Source: Aliiroseovarius sp. (GTDB taxonomy: Bacteria; Pseudomonadota; Alphaproteobacteria; Rhodobacterales; Rhodobacteraceae). Taken from it: a DNA stretch of 62,528 nt. The notes below the pieces were generated by a model. That model did not search any database. It was not told where the DNA came from and was given only the letters and a program-made list of their open reading frames with translations. The stretch is from NCBI RefSeq assembly GCF_030148435.1, contig NZ_JASBTN010000014.1, positions 1-62,528 on the forward strand. Direction: 5' to 3'. This document shows, piece after piece, positions 35,390-44,374 of the stretch. Made by a program: the position numbers and the translations under genes. Positions within the stretch are counted from its first letter, which is position 1; each line of letters begins with the position of its first letter.

Positions 35390-35601
35390 TTGGCGTCGTT
35401 TCGCATTGAACGGCGTTTTCGGTCAACATCGGGTTAACATAAAGCTTCCGCTAGGCGGAAACCTGCCCGCCCCATGCGATTTTTCGCCAAAACTACTGAA
35501 AAAGCGCGAAAATTTCCGAGCCCGAAACGTAGGTTTCCCTGCCTGCGACGGAGTGCCACCCGCGTCGAGCAGCCAGTTTCATGGGTTGTCCGAGGGGAAA
35601 G

Positions 35602-35685
35602 TGGTGGGCGACCTTGGAATCGAACCAAGCGTGCGTCTCCGCGAGGGAGTTACAGTCCCCTGCCACACCTTGCGGCCTGTCGCCC
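35602..35685 (-). tRNA. tRNA-Tyr (anticodon GTA)
   Basis: Read leftward the gene begins GGGCGAC, which pairs with GTCGCCC before the discriminator A; CCA is encoded at 35604-35602. The anticodon loop is CTGTAAC with GTA in the centre. The T loop is TTCGATT. The variable arm is long, as in class II tRNA-Tyr. Length is 84 bases with CCA. Confidence 0.95.
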
Positions 35686-35824
35686 ACTTGCCCGGCGCTT
35701 GCGCTGCCTGACGTGAGGGGCTGAATAAGCCCAGTGCATTGCGGCGTCAACTGGAAAATTGCTTGCGATGTGCCTTTGTCTGACGCATTACCTGCGCCTG
35801 TCATACATGCAGGGGAACGGACCC

Positions 35825-36604
35825 ATGAGAAAGCCCAAATGGGTCATCGAGAAAGAGCAATCCAAGCGCGCGGCGGCGGCGCAGACCGTGTGGCTTTTCG
35901 GGCTTCACGCGGTGCGCGATGCGCTAATGAACCCGGCCCGGGAACGCCTGCGTCTGGTGCTGACCAAGAACGCCGCCGACAAGCTGGGCGAGGCCATCGC
36001 CGCTTCGGGCATGGCGCCCGAGATCGTCGATCCGCGCAAATTTTCGGTTCCGATTGATCCGGGGTCCGTGCACCAGGGCGCAGCGCTGGAAGTGAAGCCG
36101 CTGTCGTGGGGCTCGCTCGAAGAGGTCTGTGTGCAGGGCGAGGGCGCTCCGCTGGTGCTGCTTCTGGACCGTGTGACCGACCCGCATAACGTGGGGGCGA
36201 TCCTGCGGTCTGCCGAGGTGTTCGGAGCGCGCGCGGTGATTGCGCCCGCCCGCCACTCGGCGCCCGAAACAGGGGCGCTGGCCAAGACCGCCTCGGGCGC
36301 GCTGGAACGCCAGCCCTATCTGAAGGTGCGCAACCTGGCCGACACGATGGAGGCGCTGCGCGAAATGGGCTTTCTGCTCTACGGCATGGATGGCGAGGCC
36401 GAGGTCACGCTGGATCAGGCTTTGGACGGCGCGACGGGCAGGGCGATCGGGCTGGTGCTGGGCGCGGAAGGCCCGGGCCTGCGACAACGCACCAAGGAAA
36501 CCTGCGACAAGTTGGTCAAGATCGACGCCGCGCGAGGATTCGGCTCTCTGAACGTCTCCAATGCCGCCGCCGTGGGACTTTATGCGGCGCGGGCGCATAT
36601 GTAG
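35825..36604 (+). CDS. rlmB: 23S rRNA (guanosine-2'-O)-methyltransferase, RlmB/TrmH family
   Basis: A 259-aa SpoU-family methyltransferase. An N-terminal substrate-binding domain (about 15-95) begins WLFGLHAVRDAL; the catalytic knot domain follows with DRVTDPHNVGAILRSAE near residue 115 and the C-terminal SLNVSNAAAVGLY. It methylates a guanosine ribose in 23S rRNA, or possibly a tRNA. Start 35825 is chosen for the conserved N-terminus; the frame is open 22 codons upstream. Confidence 0.9.
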   Translation: MRKPKWVIEKEQSKRAAAAQTVWLFGLHAVRDALMNPARERLRLVLTKNAADKLGEAIAASGMAPEIVDPRKFSVPIDPGSVHQGAALEVKPLSWGSLEEVCVQGEGAPLVLLLDRVTDPHNVGAILRSAEVFGARAVIAPARHSAPETGALAKTASGALERQPYLKVRNLADTMEALREMGFLLYGMDGEAEVTLDQALDGATGRAIGLVLGAEGPGLRQRTKETCDKLVKIDAARGFGSLNVSNAAAVGLYAARAHM

Positions 36605-36694
36605 GCCCACACAACCGGTCACAGACACGCGAGGCGGGGTTACGCCGGGCGCCTGACACGCCAGATTGGGGGAAACCAACCGAAAGGAGCCCCC

Positions 36695-37153
36695 ATGCTG
36701 ACCCGCCGCACCCTGTTGGCCGGCCTTGCCGCCGCCCCGATGATCCCCGCCATTGCCCGGACGGCCCGGGCCGCCAGCCACGCCGTGTTCAACATCGATG
36801 GCGTGGCGATCAACGGCCATGACCCGGTCGCCTATTTCACCGAGGGCGCGCCGGTCGAGGGGCTGGCCGAATTCACCGCCGACTGGGACGGTGCCACGCT
36901 GCGATTCGCCTCTGCCACCAACCGCGACATGTTTCTGGCTGACCGTGACCGTTTTACCCCCAAATTCGGGGGCTACTGTGCCTATGCCGCCAGCCTGGGC
37001 TATCTTGCCCCGACGGTGCCCGAGGCCTGGACCGTGTTCGAGGACCGTCTTTACCTGAACGCCAGCCTGCGCGCCCGCGAATTGTGGTTGAGGGACGTGC
37101 CCGGGAACATCGCCAAGGGCATGGCCAACTGGCCCGGAATCCTTGAATCGTGA
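36695..37153 (+). CDS. YHS domain protein with twin-arginine leader
   Basis: A 152-aa exported protein. It starts MLTRRTLLAGLAAAP, a twin-arginine-like leader cut near residue 28. The mature part is a YHS domain (GHDPVAYFTEG, FGGYCAYA), a short treble-clef fold often linked to metal or heme handling. The GYCAYA cysteine is present. AAAGGAG precedes the ATG. A candidate sRNA with its own terminator follows. Confidence 0.85.
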   Translation: MLTRRTLLAGLAAAPMIPAIARTARAASHAVFNIDGVAINGHDPVAYFTEGAPVEGLAEFTADWDGATLRFASATNRDMFLADRDRFTPKFGGYCAYAASLGYLAPTVPEAWTVFEDRLYLNASLRARELWLRDVPGNIAKGMANWPGILES

Positions 37154-37224
37154 GTTTTCGAAGCGTTAACCGGATCTTCACAAGTTCTTTACACCCTCTT
37201 TTTTGAAACGAAAGAGATCCTATG

Positions 37225-37322
37225 TGCCCATACGAGAGCGGGGTGTGGAACCCCCGATATCTCACTTCACTGTCCCTCGTTCCACACACTCTGCGCCCGG
37301 GCACAACCCGGGCGCTTTTTTA
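37225..37322 (+). ncRNA. Candidate small RNA with intrinsic terminator
   Basis: Between the YHS gene and the CoA-binding protein gene, GTGTGGAAC (37243-37251) pairs perfectly with GTTCCACAC (37279-37287), enclosing a 27-base loop. It is followed after five bases by a strong terminator: GCGCCCGGG/CCCGGGCGC (37293-37313) and a T6 run. No ORF fits. It may be an independent sRNA or the 3' end of the YHS mRNA. The 5' end is a guess. Confidence 0.5.
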
Positions 37323-37349
37323 TGAGGATGAATGGGTTAGGGTGGGCGC

Positions 37350-37793
37350 ATGAGCAGTATCGCAGATATTCTGAAACGCAGCCGCACCATTGCGGTGATT
37401 GGGCTGTCGCACAAACCGGAACGTGCTTCGAACGGTGTGGCGCGGTTTCTTCACGGGCGCGGCTACCGCGTGATCGGCGTCAATCCAGGCCTGGCCGGGC
37501 GGGAAATGTTCGGTGAAACCGTCGTGCCCGACATTGCCTCATTGCCCGATGAAGTGGACATGATCGACATCTTTCGCCGCTCCGAGGCGGTCGCGCCCAT
37601 TGTCGACGCGGCTTTGGCACATCTGCCCGGGTTGAAGACCGTCTGGATGCAGTTGGGAGTGGTGAACGAACCTGCCGCGGACCGGGCCCGGGCTGCGGGG
37701 GTGCAGGTGGTCATGGACCGCTGCCCGGCGATCGAATACCCGCGGATTTTCGGAGAAATGTCCCTGTCCGAGCTGTCTGAGCGGATTGCTTAA
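37350..37793 (+). CDS. CoA-binding domain protein (YccU-like)
   Basis: A 147-aa soluble protein with a Rossmann-type CoA-binding fold. It has the family features VIGLSHKPERASNGVARFL near the N-terminus, VDMIDIFRRSE in the middle and DRCPAIEYPR near the C-terminus. Such stand-alone domains bind CoA; no reaction is known. It is followed by a 36-codon frame with a strong ribosome-binding site. Confidence 0.88.
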   Translation: MSSIADILKRSRTIAVIGLSHKPERASNGVARFLHGRGYRVIGVNPGLAGREMFGETVVPDIASLPDEVDMIDIFRRSEAVAPIVDAALAHLPGLKTVWMQLGVVNEPAADRARAAGVQVVMDRCPAIEYPRIFGEMSLSELSERIA

Positions 37794-37848
37794 CCGCCCG
37801 TTCATCCCGCGGTGCAATTCTGTGGCGGGCTGTTCAAGGAGAAGTGAC

Positions 37849-37959
37849 ATGGCCAAACCCTATCCCGGCCTGTTCGCCATTCTGCGCGCGCAGGCCGCCG
37901 AACCGCGCGGACCGGTGAAACCGACGCTATTCGGGCGCCCGGCCTTGCGGGTGGTTTGA
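37849..37959 (+). CDS. Candidate 36-aa small protein
   Basis: ATG 37849 is preceded by AAGGAGAAG at optimal spacing. The product is basic and Pro/Arg-rich (MAKPYPGLFAILRAQ, then GPVKPTLFGRPALRVV), with no membrane helix. It ends 24 bases before the convergent hisE stop. The ribosome-binding site is the main support; no family recognised. Confidence 0.45.
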   Translation: MAKPYPGLFAILRAQAAEPRGPVKPTLFGRPALRVV

Positions 37960-37983
37960 GGCTGAAACGGTGCGCGGGCCGGG

Positions 37984-38295
37984 TTATCCGCGCGCGGCCT
38001 TCTCGGCAATGCCCGAGGTGCCCTGGCGCCGGTCGAGCTCGGCCAGCACATCCGCCAGCGGCACTTCCTGCGCCGCCAGCATGACCAGCAGGTGATAAAG
38101 CACGTCGGCCGCCTCGTAGGTCAGGTTCTCGCGGTCGTTCTTCACCGCCGCGATCACCGCCTCGATGGCTTCTTCACCGAATTTCTCGGCACATTTCTCG
38201 GGCCCTTTGGACAGCAGTTTGGCGGTCCAGGAGCTGTCGGGATCAGCGCCGATCCGGGCCTGAATGGTGGCTTCCAGGGTCTCAAGCGTGGTCAT
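37984..38295 (-). CDS. hisE: Phosphoribosyl-ATP diphosphatase
   Basis: A 103-aa MazG-like helical enzyme of the usual length. It hydrolyses phosphoribosyl-ATP to PR-AMP and PPi, the second step of histidine synthesis. The motif [18 protein letters not shown] with its metal-binding Glu residues, and [17 protein letters not shown] with Glu and Asp, are present. Its start overlaps the hisF stop by four bases. Confidence 0.95.
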   Translation of the reverse strand: MTTLETLEATIQARIGADPDSSWTAKLLSKGPEKCAEKFGEEAIEAVIAAVKNDRENLTYEAADVLYHLLVMLAAQEVPLADVLAELDRRQGTSGIAEKAARG

Positions 38296-39089
38296 GACAG
38301 CCTCATCGGAATGCCCGCGGCGGCCATGTGTTCCTTGGCCTCGCGGATGGTGTATTCGCCGAAATGGAAGATCGAGGCCGCCAGAACGGCGCTGGCGTGG
38401 CCCTCGGTCACGCCCTCGACCAGATGATCAAGGGTGCCGACCCCTCCGCTCGCGATCACCGGCACGTTCACCGCATCCGAAATGGTGCGGGTCAGCGGGA
38501 TGTTGAACCCGGCCTTGGTGCCGTCGCGGTCCATCGAGGTCAGCAGGATCTCTCCCGCGCCCTTTTCCTGCACGGTCCTGGCGAATTCGACCGCGTCGAT
38601 CTGTTTGCCGTCCCTGTCCAGCGCCGGCTTGCGCCCACCATGGGTAAAGATGCCCCACTTGGTGCCGATACCATCCGCGTCGGTCTCGATCGTCTTGGCA
38701 TCGATGGCGACGACGATGCATTGGCTGCCGAACCGGTCGGCGGCGCGCGCGACCACGTCCGGGTCGGCCACGGCGGCGGAGTTGAAGCTGACCTTGTCGG
38801 CCCCGGCCAGCAGCAGGTCGCGCACGTCCTCGGGTGTGCGCACGCCGCCACCGATGGTCAGCGGCATGAAGCAATGTTCCGCCGTGCGCGTGGCCAGGTC
38901 ATACATGGTGCCGCGGTTTTCATGGGTCGCCTTGATGTCCAGGAACACCAGCTCGTCGGCGCCGGCGGCATCATAGGCGCGTGCCTGTTCCACCGGGTCG
39001 CCCGCGTCGATCAGGTCGACGAAGTTCACGCCCTTGACCGTGCGCCCCTCGGCCACGTCCAGGCAGGGGATGATGCGGGTTTTCAGCAT
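38292..39089 (-). CDS. hisF: Imidazole glycerol phosphate synthase, cyclase subunit
   Basis: A 265-aa TIM barrel. The active-site aspartates are in [10 protein letters not shown] (Asp near residue 11) and in LTSMDRDGT. It makes IGP and AICAR from PRFAR with ammonia supplied by HisH. A short segment near residue 145-165 ([12 protein letters not shown]) is a normal loop for this group. It overlaps hisE and lies 71 bases after the 85-aa membrane protein gene. Confidence 0.96.
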   Translation of the reverse strand: MLKTRIIPCLDVAEGRTVKGVNFVDLIDAGDPVEQARAYDAAGADELVFLDIKATHENRGTMYDLATRTAEHCFMPLTIGGGVRTPEDVRDLLLAGADKVSFNSAAVADPDVVARAADRFGSQCIVVAIDAKTIETDADGIGTKWGIFTHGGRKPALDRDGKQIDAVEFARTVQEKGAGEILLTSMDRDGTKAGFNIPLTRTISDAVNVPVIASGGVGTLDHLVEGVTEGHASAVLAASIFHFGEYTIREAKEHMAAAGIPMRLS

Positions 39090-39160
39090 GTCGCCTCCGG
39101 GTTCTTTCCGGGGCCGTGATAGGGCAAGCGCGGCACCTTCGCAATGTCAGTCACGCAAGT

Positions 39161-39418
39161 TCAGTCGGGGCGGTTTGCGGCCCTCATCCCCTCAATGATC
39201 ATCAGGATCAGCCCGATCACCCCCAGAGGCGCGGTATACATGACCCAGGCGCCCGCGTTCACCGCCGTTCCGGCGATACGGCCGGGCAGGGTGGAAAGCC
39301 AGGCACATTCCGGCCCGGTGCAGCCTGCGGTCCCGATTGCCAGCAGTCCGGCGATCTGTCCGACGAAGGGCAGAACCGAGACGACGATCAAGAGGAGTCC
39401 CAGCCGTTTGCGGGTCAT
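39161..39418 (-). CDS. Small membrane protein in the his operon
   Basis: An 85-aa protein with two or three hydrophobic helices (about 5-30 and 52-77) and a CTGPEC pair of cysteines in the middle loop. The start overlaps the hisA stop by four bases, so it is translated together with hisA. No link to histidine synthesis is known; I do not recognise the family. Confidence 0.75.
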   Translation of the reverse strand: MTRKRLGLLLIVVSVLPFVGQIAGLLAIGTAGCTGPECAWLSTLPGRIAGTAVNAGAWVMYTAPLGVIGLILMIIEGMRAANRPD

Positions 39419-40134
39419 TTCAGCACCCCAAGCGCCTCGGCCAGGTCAATGGCCCCGTCATAGAGCGCGCGGCCCGAGATGGCTCCGTTCAGGCTGGCAC
39501 CACACTCTTTCAGCGCCCGCAGGTCATCCAGCGACGAGACACCGCCCGAGGCGATGACGGGGATCGACATGGCGCGGGCCAGATCGGCGGTGGCCTCGAC
39601 ATTCGGGCCCTGCATCGCGCCGTCGCGGTTGATGTCGGTGTAGATGATCGCGGCGACGCCCGCGTCCTCGAAGCTGCGCGCCAGGTCCGTGACCATCACG
39701 TCGGTTTCTTCGGCCCAGCCCTTGGTCGCCACGCGACCATCGCGCGCGTCGATGCCCACGGCGACCTTGCCGGGGAAGGCGCGCGCGGCTTCTTGCACCA
39801 GATCGGGGTTTTCCACCGCCACCGTGCCCAGGATCACGCGGCTGAGGCCCTTTTCGATCCAGGTGGCGATGGTCGCCATGTCGCGAATGCCACCACCCAG
39901 CTGGGCGGGCACGTCGATCGCGCCCAGAATTGCCTCGACCGCGGCGGCGTTTACCGGTTCGCCCGCAAAAGCGCCGTTCAGGTCCACCAGGTGAATCCAC
40001 TCGCAGCCTGCGTCCTGAAAGGCGCGGGCCTGGGCGGCGGGGTCGTCGTTGAAGACGGTCGCCGCCTCCATCTCGCCGCGCAGAAGGCGCACGCATTGGC
40101 CGTCTTTCAGATCGATGGCGGGGTAAAGGATCAT
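39415..40134 (-). CDS. hisA: Phosphoribosylformimino-5-aminoimidazole carboxamide ribotide isomerase
   Basis: A 239-aa TIM barrel isomerase, the fourth step of histidine synthesis. The catalytic Asp8 is in YPAIDLKDG and the second Asp is in TDINRDG near residue 128. The open frame continues 186 codons upstream, but homology begins at ATG 40134. The upstream DUF2147 gene lies on the other strand. Confidence 0.95.
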   Translation of the reverse strand: MILYPAIDLKDGQCVRLLRGEMEAATVFNDDPAAQARAFQDAGCEWIHLVDLNGAFAGEPVNAAAVEAILGAIDVPAQLGGGIRDMATIATWIEKGLSRVILGTVAVENPDLVQEAARAFPGKVAVGIDARDGRVATKGWAEETDVMVTDLARSFEDAGVAAIIYTDINRDGAMQGPNVEATADLARAMSIPVIASGGVSSLDDLRALKECGASLNGAISGRALYDGAIDLAEALGVLK

Positions 40135-40278
40135 GGGGGCCTCCTGTCTGTTCGGCGTGCTTGTGCCATGCGCGCCCGGGAAAGCCAAGTATTGCCGAGC
40201 GGAGGCCTGCCTCAACGTAACAGTTGCCAGATTGACCAGGAGCAGGTCAGGATGCGCGAAAACCAGTGGGAGGACATG

Positions 40279-40665
40279 ATGAAGAAACTCTTTGCAGCCG
40301 TGGCGATGCTGATCGGCCTGACCCTGCCGGCCCTGGCCGCCGATCCGGTCGAAGGGGTGTGGAAAACACAGGTGGATGACGGCAGCTATGCCCATATCAC
40401 CATCGCCCCCTGTGGTGAGGAGATCTGCGGTGTGATCAGCCGCACCTTCAACGCAGAGGGCGAATGGAACAGCGCCAATATCGGCAAACGCCTGGTCTGG
40501 GGCATGAATGCCCGGGGCAATGGCAAATACGCTGGTGGCACGATCTGGCAACCCTCGACCGGCAAGGAATACCGCTCGAAGATGGTGCTGAATGGCGATG
40601 TGCTGAAGGTTTCGGGCTGTGTCGGGCCGATCTGCAAGAAACAGACCTGGACGCGCGTACAGTAA
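40279..40665 (+). CDS. DUF2147 domain exported protein
   Basis: A 128-aa protein with a signal peptide ([20 protein letters not shown]) and a lipocalin-like DUF2147 domain starting DPVEGVWKT, with paired cysteines (PCGEEICG and GCVGPICK). I prefer ATG 40279 because GGGAGG lies five bases before it; 40276 and 40251 are in frame too. It stands opposite to and between hisH and hisA, and ends with a terminator that serves both strands. Confidence 0.82.
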   Translation: MKKLFAAVAMLIGLTLPALAADPVEGVWKTQVDDGSYAHITIAPCGEEICGVISRTFNAEGEWNSANIGKRLVWGMNARGNGKYAGGTIWQPSTGKEYRSKMVLNGDVLKVSGCVGPICKKQTWTRVQ

Positions 40666-40690
40666 ACCGTTTCCGGATTTCGAAAAAGAC

Positions 40691-40719
40691 AAGGCGCTCC
40701 TGATTGGGAGCGCCTTTTT
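40691..40719. terminator. Bidirectional terminator after the DUF2147 gene and hisH
   Basis: AAGGCGCTCC (40691-40700) pairs with GGAGCGCCTT (40707-40716), followed by T5 rightward and by T-rich sequence leftward. Confidence 0.85.
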
Positions 40720-40735
40720 CGTTCGGATGGCCTTG

Positions 40736-41377
40736 TCAGGGCGCCCAGGTCAGGAAGTTGCCAATCATGCGCAGGCCCGCCGCCTGGCTTTTTTCCGGGT
40801 GGAACTGGGTGCCGATGATGTTGTCGCGCCCGACGATGGCGGTGATGTCACCGGCGTAGTCGCAATGGGCCAGGCGTTCGGCCGGATTTGCGACCCGCAT
40901 GTGGTAGGAGTGCACGAAATAAGCGTGATCGCCGGTTTCTACCCCCGCCAGCACCGGGTGCGGGTTGTCGATAACCAGGTCGTTCCACCCCATGTGCGGC
41001 ACCTTCAGCGTGGGGTCGGCCGGGGTGATGCGCACCACCTCGCCCTTGATCCAGTCGAACCCGTCCGTGTCGACATATTCCCGGCTGACCGAGGCCAGCA
41101 TCTGCATGCCGACGCAGATGCCCATGAAGGGCCGGCCCTTGCTGTTCACGCTTTCGTCCACCGCCTCGAAGATGCCGCGATGATCAAACAGCGCCTTCCA
41201 GCAGGCCGGGAAGGCCCCATCGCCGGGCAGAACCAGGCGGTCGGCCCTGGCCACCACATCCGGGTCCGAGGTCACGACGATCTTGCCCGCGCCGGTTTCC
41301 TGCGCCATGCGCTGGAACGCTTTCTCGGCCGAATGCAGGTTGCCGCTTTCATAGTCGATGACAGCTGTGAGGCTCAT
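40736..41377 (-). CDS. hisH: Imidazole glycerol phosphate synthase, glutaminase subunit
   Basis: A 213-aa class I glutamine amidotransferase. The nucleophile elbow GICVGMQ holds the catalytic Cys near residue 85, and the catalytic His and Glu are in [10 protein letters not shown] near the C-terminus. It feeds ammonia to HisF. I start it at ATG 41377; the frame is open 18 codons upstream. A terminator follows its stop, so hisA must be transcribed from another promoter. Confidence 0.95.
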   Translation of the reverse strand: MSLTAVIDYESGNLHSAEKAFQRMAQETGAGKIVVTSDPDVVARADRLVLPGDGAFPACWKALFDHRGIFEAVDESVNSKGRPFMGICVGMQMLASVSREYVDTDGFDWIKGEVVRITPADPTLKVPHMGWNDLVIDNPHPVLAGVETGDHAYFVHSYHMRVANPAERLAHCDYAGDITAIVGRDNIIGTQFHPEKSQAAGLRMIGNFLTWAP

Positions 41378-41449
41378 GGTCTGGCTTTCACTTGCGGAAA
41401 TGGGGGCGGCGCACGGACACTCCGGCGCCACCTGTCAGTTTCGAACTGC

Positions 41450-42037
41450 TTACAACGCGCCCTTGGTCGAAGGGATCGCATCCGCTTTGCGCGGGTCGGT
41501 TTCGACCGCGATGCGCAGGGCGCGCGCGACGGCCTTGAAGGCCGCCTCGGCGATGTGGTGCGCGTTGAACCCGTGGATCTGGTCCACGTGCAGGGTGATC
41601 CCGCCGTGGGTCGCAAGGGCCTGGAAGAACTCACGCACCAGCTCGGTGTCGAATGTGCCGATCTTGGGGGTCGGCAGGTCCACGTTCCAGATCAGGAAGG
41701 GGCGCGCAGACAGGTCCAGCGCGCAGCGCACCTGGGCGTCATCCATCGGCAGGTGACATTCGCCGTAGCGGCGGATGCCTTTCTTGTCCCCCAATGCCTG
41801 GGCCAGGGCCTGACCAAGCGCGATGCCGGTGTCCTCGACCGTGTGGTGGTCGTCGATGTGGTAGTCGCCCTTGGCGCGGATGGTCATGTCGATCAGCGAA
41901 TGGCGCGCCAGCTGGTCCAGCATGTGGTCGAAGAACCCCACGCCGGTCTGGTTGTCATAGGCTCCGGTGCCATCCAGGTTCACCTGGACGGAGATGTCGG
42001 TTTCGGCGGTGGCCCGCGTGACGTCGGCTGTGCGCAT
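41450..42037 (-). CDS. hisB: Imidazoleglycerol-phosphate dehydratase
   Basis: A 195-aa enzyme of the monofunctional HisB type, without a phosphatase domain. The metal-binding motifs are [29 protein letters not shown] and [18 protein letters not shown]. It converts IGP to imidazole acetol phosphate. It lies 72 bases upstream of hisH on the same strand and probably leads the operon. Confidence 0.96.
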   Translation of the reverse strand: MRTADVTRATAETDISVQVNLDGTGAYDNQTGVGFFDHMLDQLARHSLIDMTIRAKGDYHIDDHHTVEDTGIALGQALAQALGDKKGIRRYGECHLPMDDAQVRCALDLSARPFLIWNVDLPTPKIGTFDTELVREFFQALATHGGITLHVDQIHGFNAHHIAEAAFKAVARALRIAVETDPRKADAIPSTKGAL

Positions 42038-42139
42038 TGTTGTCCCTCGTCTTGTCGGGGCGGTTATAGGCGCCCGGGCCGCGCGGGGGAAGGCGGCAAA
42101 TGGACGGAAGGTTCAGATGTGGCAGGCTTGCGTCCCGGG

Positions 42140-43066
42140 TCAGGTCGCGACCGGGGCCCTTCCGGCCGGTTTGGCGTGCCGGTCGGCCAGTTCCGCGTGG
42201 ATGTCGACATTCATGACCAGCCCTTCATCCATGGAGCGCACCTCCTCGCGGCTGACCCCCTCGATGTCAATGTTGTAGGTGCGGTCGATCAGCGAGGCCA
42301 GCGCGAAGCTGCCGTCGGGAAAACGGCATCCGGTCAGCAGGCGCTGATAGCTGACCGGGACGAGGGTGCCGGCATTTGGGCCATGCTTGGGGGTTAGGGA
42401 GGTAAAAATATGGTCCAGCCGCGCATGGCCAAGGGTCCGTACGTTCTCGAATGGAATGGTCAGCAGGCGCCCTAAATTGTGCCCCCCGGGCAGGGCGGAT
42501 ATCGGCCTGCCGATGGTGCTGCGTTGCCAGGCCCAGCCGTAGAAATTCGAATAAGAGCTCCTTTCCCCGACATCGACACAGATCCACTCGTTGTGGTGCC
42601 GCCGAAAAACCATCAGCCATGGGCGCAGCGCGCGGTACTGCGGGCTTTCGATCTCGCCGCAGGACCGGGCCCAGGTCTGAAACCCTTCCTGGATCAAGGG
42701 GGAGCTGTCTTGCCAGATCCGGCTCAGGGGCTGTTGTTGAAGGCAGTAAGTGTAGCCCTCTGGCATGTTCAGACCAAGGCGCTGCAACCCGTTCACGTGA
42801 TAAGAGTGCCCCCCCACCCAGGCATCCGCACGAATGACGAGTTCGTCAGCTTCTATCAGCGCATGGCGCCCCAAGTCTGTCAGGTGGTATTTTCGGTCCC
42901 GTATGGCAAACAGCGGCCCGCCCTTGTGTTGTTCGAGAGTCGCGATGTGGCGGCGCACGGTCTGGCGCGTACTGTTGAGCTCCTCCACCGTGCGCGAGAG
43001 GTTCAGGGTCTCGGCCAGTGAGACGAAGGATCGCATCATTTCAAACAGGAGCGGCGGTGCGGGCAT
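42140..43066 (-). CDS. LysR-type N-terminal regulator with atypical effector region
   Basis: A 308-aa protein. Residues 9-75 form a LysR-like winged HTH (LAETLNLSRTVEELNSTRQTVRRHIATLEQ). The remainder (about 95-308) lacks the usual periplasmic-binding-like repeats and instead is rich in Trp, Tyr and Arg with WICVDVGERSSYSNFYGWAWQRS. I do not recognise that domain. A 20-base palindrome lies 19 bases before its ATG and suggests autoregulation. It is divergent from the XRE regulator. Confidence 0.7.
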   Translation of the reverse strand: MPAPPLLFEMMRSFVSLAETLNLSRTVEELNSTRQTVRRHIATLEQHKGGPLFAIRDRKYHLTDLGRHALIEADELVIRADAWVGGHSYHVNGLQRLGLNMPEGYTYCLQQQPLSRIWQDSSPLIQEGFQTWARSCGEIESPQYRALRPWLMVFRRHHNEWICVDVGERSSYSNFYGWAWQRSTIGRPISALPGGHNLGRLLTIPFENVRTLGHARLDHIFTSLTPKHGPNAGTLVPVSYQRLLTGCRFPDGSFALASLIDRTYNIDIEGVSREEVRSMDEGLVMNVDIHAELADRHAKPAGRAPVAT

Positions 43067-43084
43067 GGCGTACTCCGAATGGAT

Positions 43085-43104
43085 ATGGGTGATTTATCAC
43101 CCAT
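43085..43104. promoter_or_regulatory. 20-bp palindrome before the LysR-like gene
   Basis: ATGGGTGAT-TT-ATCACCCAT, perfect 9-base arms. It sits 18 bases before the LysR-like ATG and over 100 bases from the XRE gene, so it is most likely an autoregulatory operator. Confidence 0.6.
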
Positions 43105-43174
43105 TCGCGGAGCGAAAGAAACCCTTTTCTGGGTTCAAACCTCATCAATTGTACTCCGGCGGGCAGGGGTTCAC

Positions 43175-43189
43175 TCTCGTTATACGAGA
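43175..43189. promoter_or_regulatory. 15-bp palindrome before the XRE gene
   Basis: TCTCGT-TAT-ACGAGA, perfect 6-base arms, 19 bases upstream of the XRE ATG. This size suits an XRE-family dimer acting on its own promoter. Confidence 0.55.
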
Positions 43190-43208
43190 TTTTCGCGGGG
43201 AAAAATAC

Positions 43209-43571
43209 ATGAACCATCCTGTTGACGCCCATGTCGGGCGCAAGATCAGGGAAGTGCGCCTGCTGCGGGGCATGACCCAGGCGGAGGTGGCTGCAAACCT
43301 GGGCCTCTCCTTTCAGCAGTTGCAAAAATACGAGACCGGCCACAATCGCGTCTCGGCCAGCAAGCTCTATGAAATCGCTCGACTCCTGAATGTCGGGCCG
43401 AGTGTTTTCTTCGATGGCCTGGAGGGCGCCGACGCGGGGGCGGGCGACCTGATCGACGACCGTACCGCACGGGCAGCCCAGGCGCTGGCTTCGATCGTCG
43501 ATGAAAAGGTCAAGGCGCGCCTTCGCTCGATGATCCACGAAATTGCGTCGCGCGAAGCTGCCGTGGAATAG
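43209..43571 (+). CDS. XRE-family helix-turn-helix regulator
   Basis: A 120-aa cytoplasmic DNA-binding protein. Residues 8-65 form an HTH_3 domain (KIREVRLLRGMTQAEVAANL, SFQQLQKYETGHNRVS). The C-terminal 50 residues are helical and likely dimerise. ATG 43209 starts the conserved part and is preceded by GGGGAAAAAT. Such proteins are common in roseobacters; the target is unknown beyond likely autoregulation. Confidence 0.88.
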   Translation: MNHPVDAHVGRKIREVRLLRGMTQAEVAANLGLSFQQLQKYETGHNRVSASKLYEIARLLNVGPSVFFDGLEGADAGAGDLIDDRTARAAQALASIVDEKVKARLRSMIHEIASREAAVE

Positions 43572-43684
43572 ACCCCGGAGCCAAGGCCCGGAAGCCTCGG
43601 TGTCGCGCCCACTCGCAAGTCCACGAATTCGGGGCCGTATGGCCCCCGTTTTCTGGCGGGCTTCAATCAGGGGATGCATAATGC

Positions 43685-43719
43685 AAAACGGCCCCCGGCT
43701 ATTCGCCGGGGGCCGTTTT
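43685..43719. terminator. Strong bidirectional terminator between the XRE gene and tRNA-Gly
   Basis: A 15-base arm AAAACGGCCCCCGGC (43685-43699) pairs perfectly with 43705-43719 over a 5-base loop, with T4 at either end. It ends the tRNA-Gly transcript leftward. Confidence 0.85.
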
Positions 43720-43725
43720 GAAAAT

Positions 43726-43800
43726 TGGAGCGGGCGATGAGATTCGAACTCACGACCCTAACCTTGGCAAGGTTATGCTCTACCCCTGAGCTACGCCCGC
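43726..43800 (-). tRNA. tRNA-Gly (anticodon GCC)
   Basis: Read leftward, GCGGGCG pairs with CGCCCGC, followed by discriminator T and encoded CCA (43728-43726). The D arm has TAGCTCAGGGGTAGAGC; the anticodon loop TTGCCAA has GCC; the T loop is TTCGAAT. Length is 75 bases with CCA. Confidence 0.96.
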
Positions 43801-43895
43801 GTCCTTGGGTGAGGCGTGAAATAGGAAATATGCCGGGGGGCCGCAAGAGGAAAGTTGAGAAAACCGCGAAAAACTTTGATGCGTCTCCGGGCCGA

Positions 43896-44282
43896 TCACA
43901 ATAGCGCGTACAGCAGCACCGCAACCCCGCCAAGGGCCAGTTGCAGATAGGTCGCCAGCATGCCGCTCTGGCGCAGCAGCAGGATCTGCCTTTCACGCCC
44001 ATAGCCGGTCAGATAGGCCACGCGCCCCCCCAACAGCAGCAGGCCCAGCAGGTGAACGACACCCGCTGACGCCCCCTGCGCCTCGGTCAGCCCGACAAGG
44101 ATCAGCCCCAGAGGCAGGTATTCCGCCGAGTTGCCCTGCATTCGGATCGCACGGCCCAGCGCCCTGTCCCTGCCATCGCCATAGCTCACCCGCTTGCGCA
44201 TGCGAATGAGGCTGACGCGCAGGCTCAGCCAGGTAAACAGAAGCGCCGCAAGCCCGGCGTAGATGGCGGTGATCTGGAACAT
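43896..44282 (-). CDS. MAPEG family membrane protein
   Basis: A 128-aa inner membrane protein with four predicted helices. The family segment RAIRMQGNSAEYLPLGLIL (like the glutathione-binding RxxxNxxE..P motif) and GRVAYLTGYG are present. MAPEG proteins include glutathione S-transferases, but the bacterial substrates are mostly unknown. ATG 44282 starts the protein; the frame is open upstream without homology. Confidence 0.85.
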   Translation of the reverse strand: MFQITAIYAGLAALLFTWLSLRVSLIRMRKRVSYGDGRDRALGRAIRMQGNSAEYLPLGLILVGLTEAQGASAGVVHLLGLLLLGGRVAYLTGYGRERQILLLRQSGMLATYLQLALGGVAVLLYALL

Positions 44283-44374
44283 GATTGTCCTCCCTGAACC
44301 CACATCAGCGGAAGGTGGAAGAGGCGGCGGCGGCCTGTCAACCGTTCCCCGGGGGCAGGGAAGGCGAAAAAGAA

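Noticed and set aside
40135-40692. 186-codon N-terminal extension of hisA
   Set aside because: HisA homology starts exactly at 40134; the extension is antisense to the DUF2147 gene.
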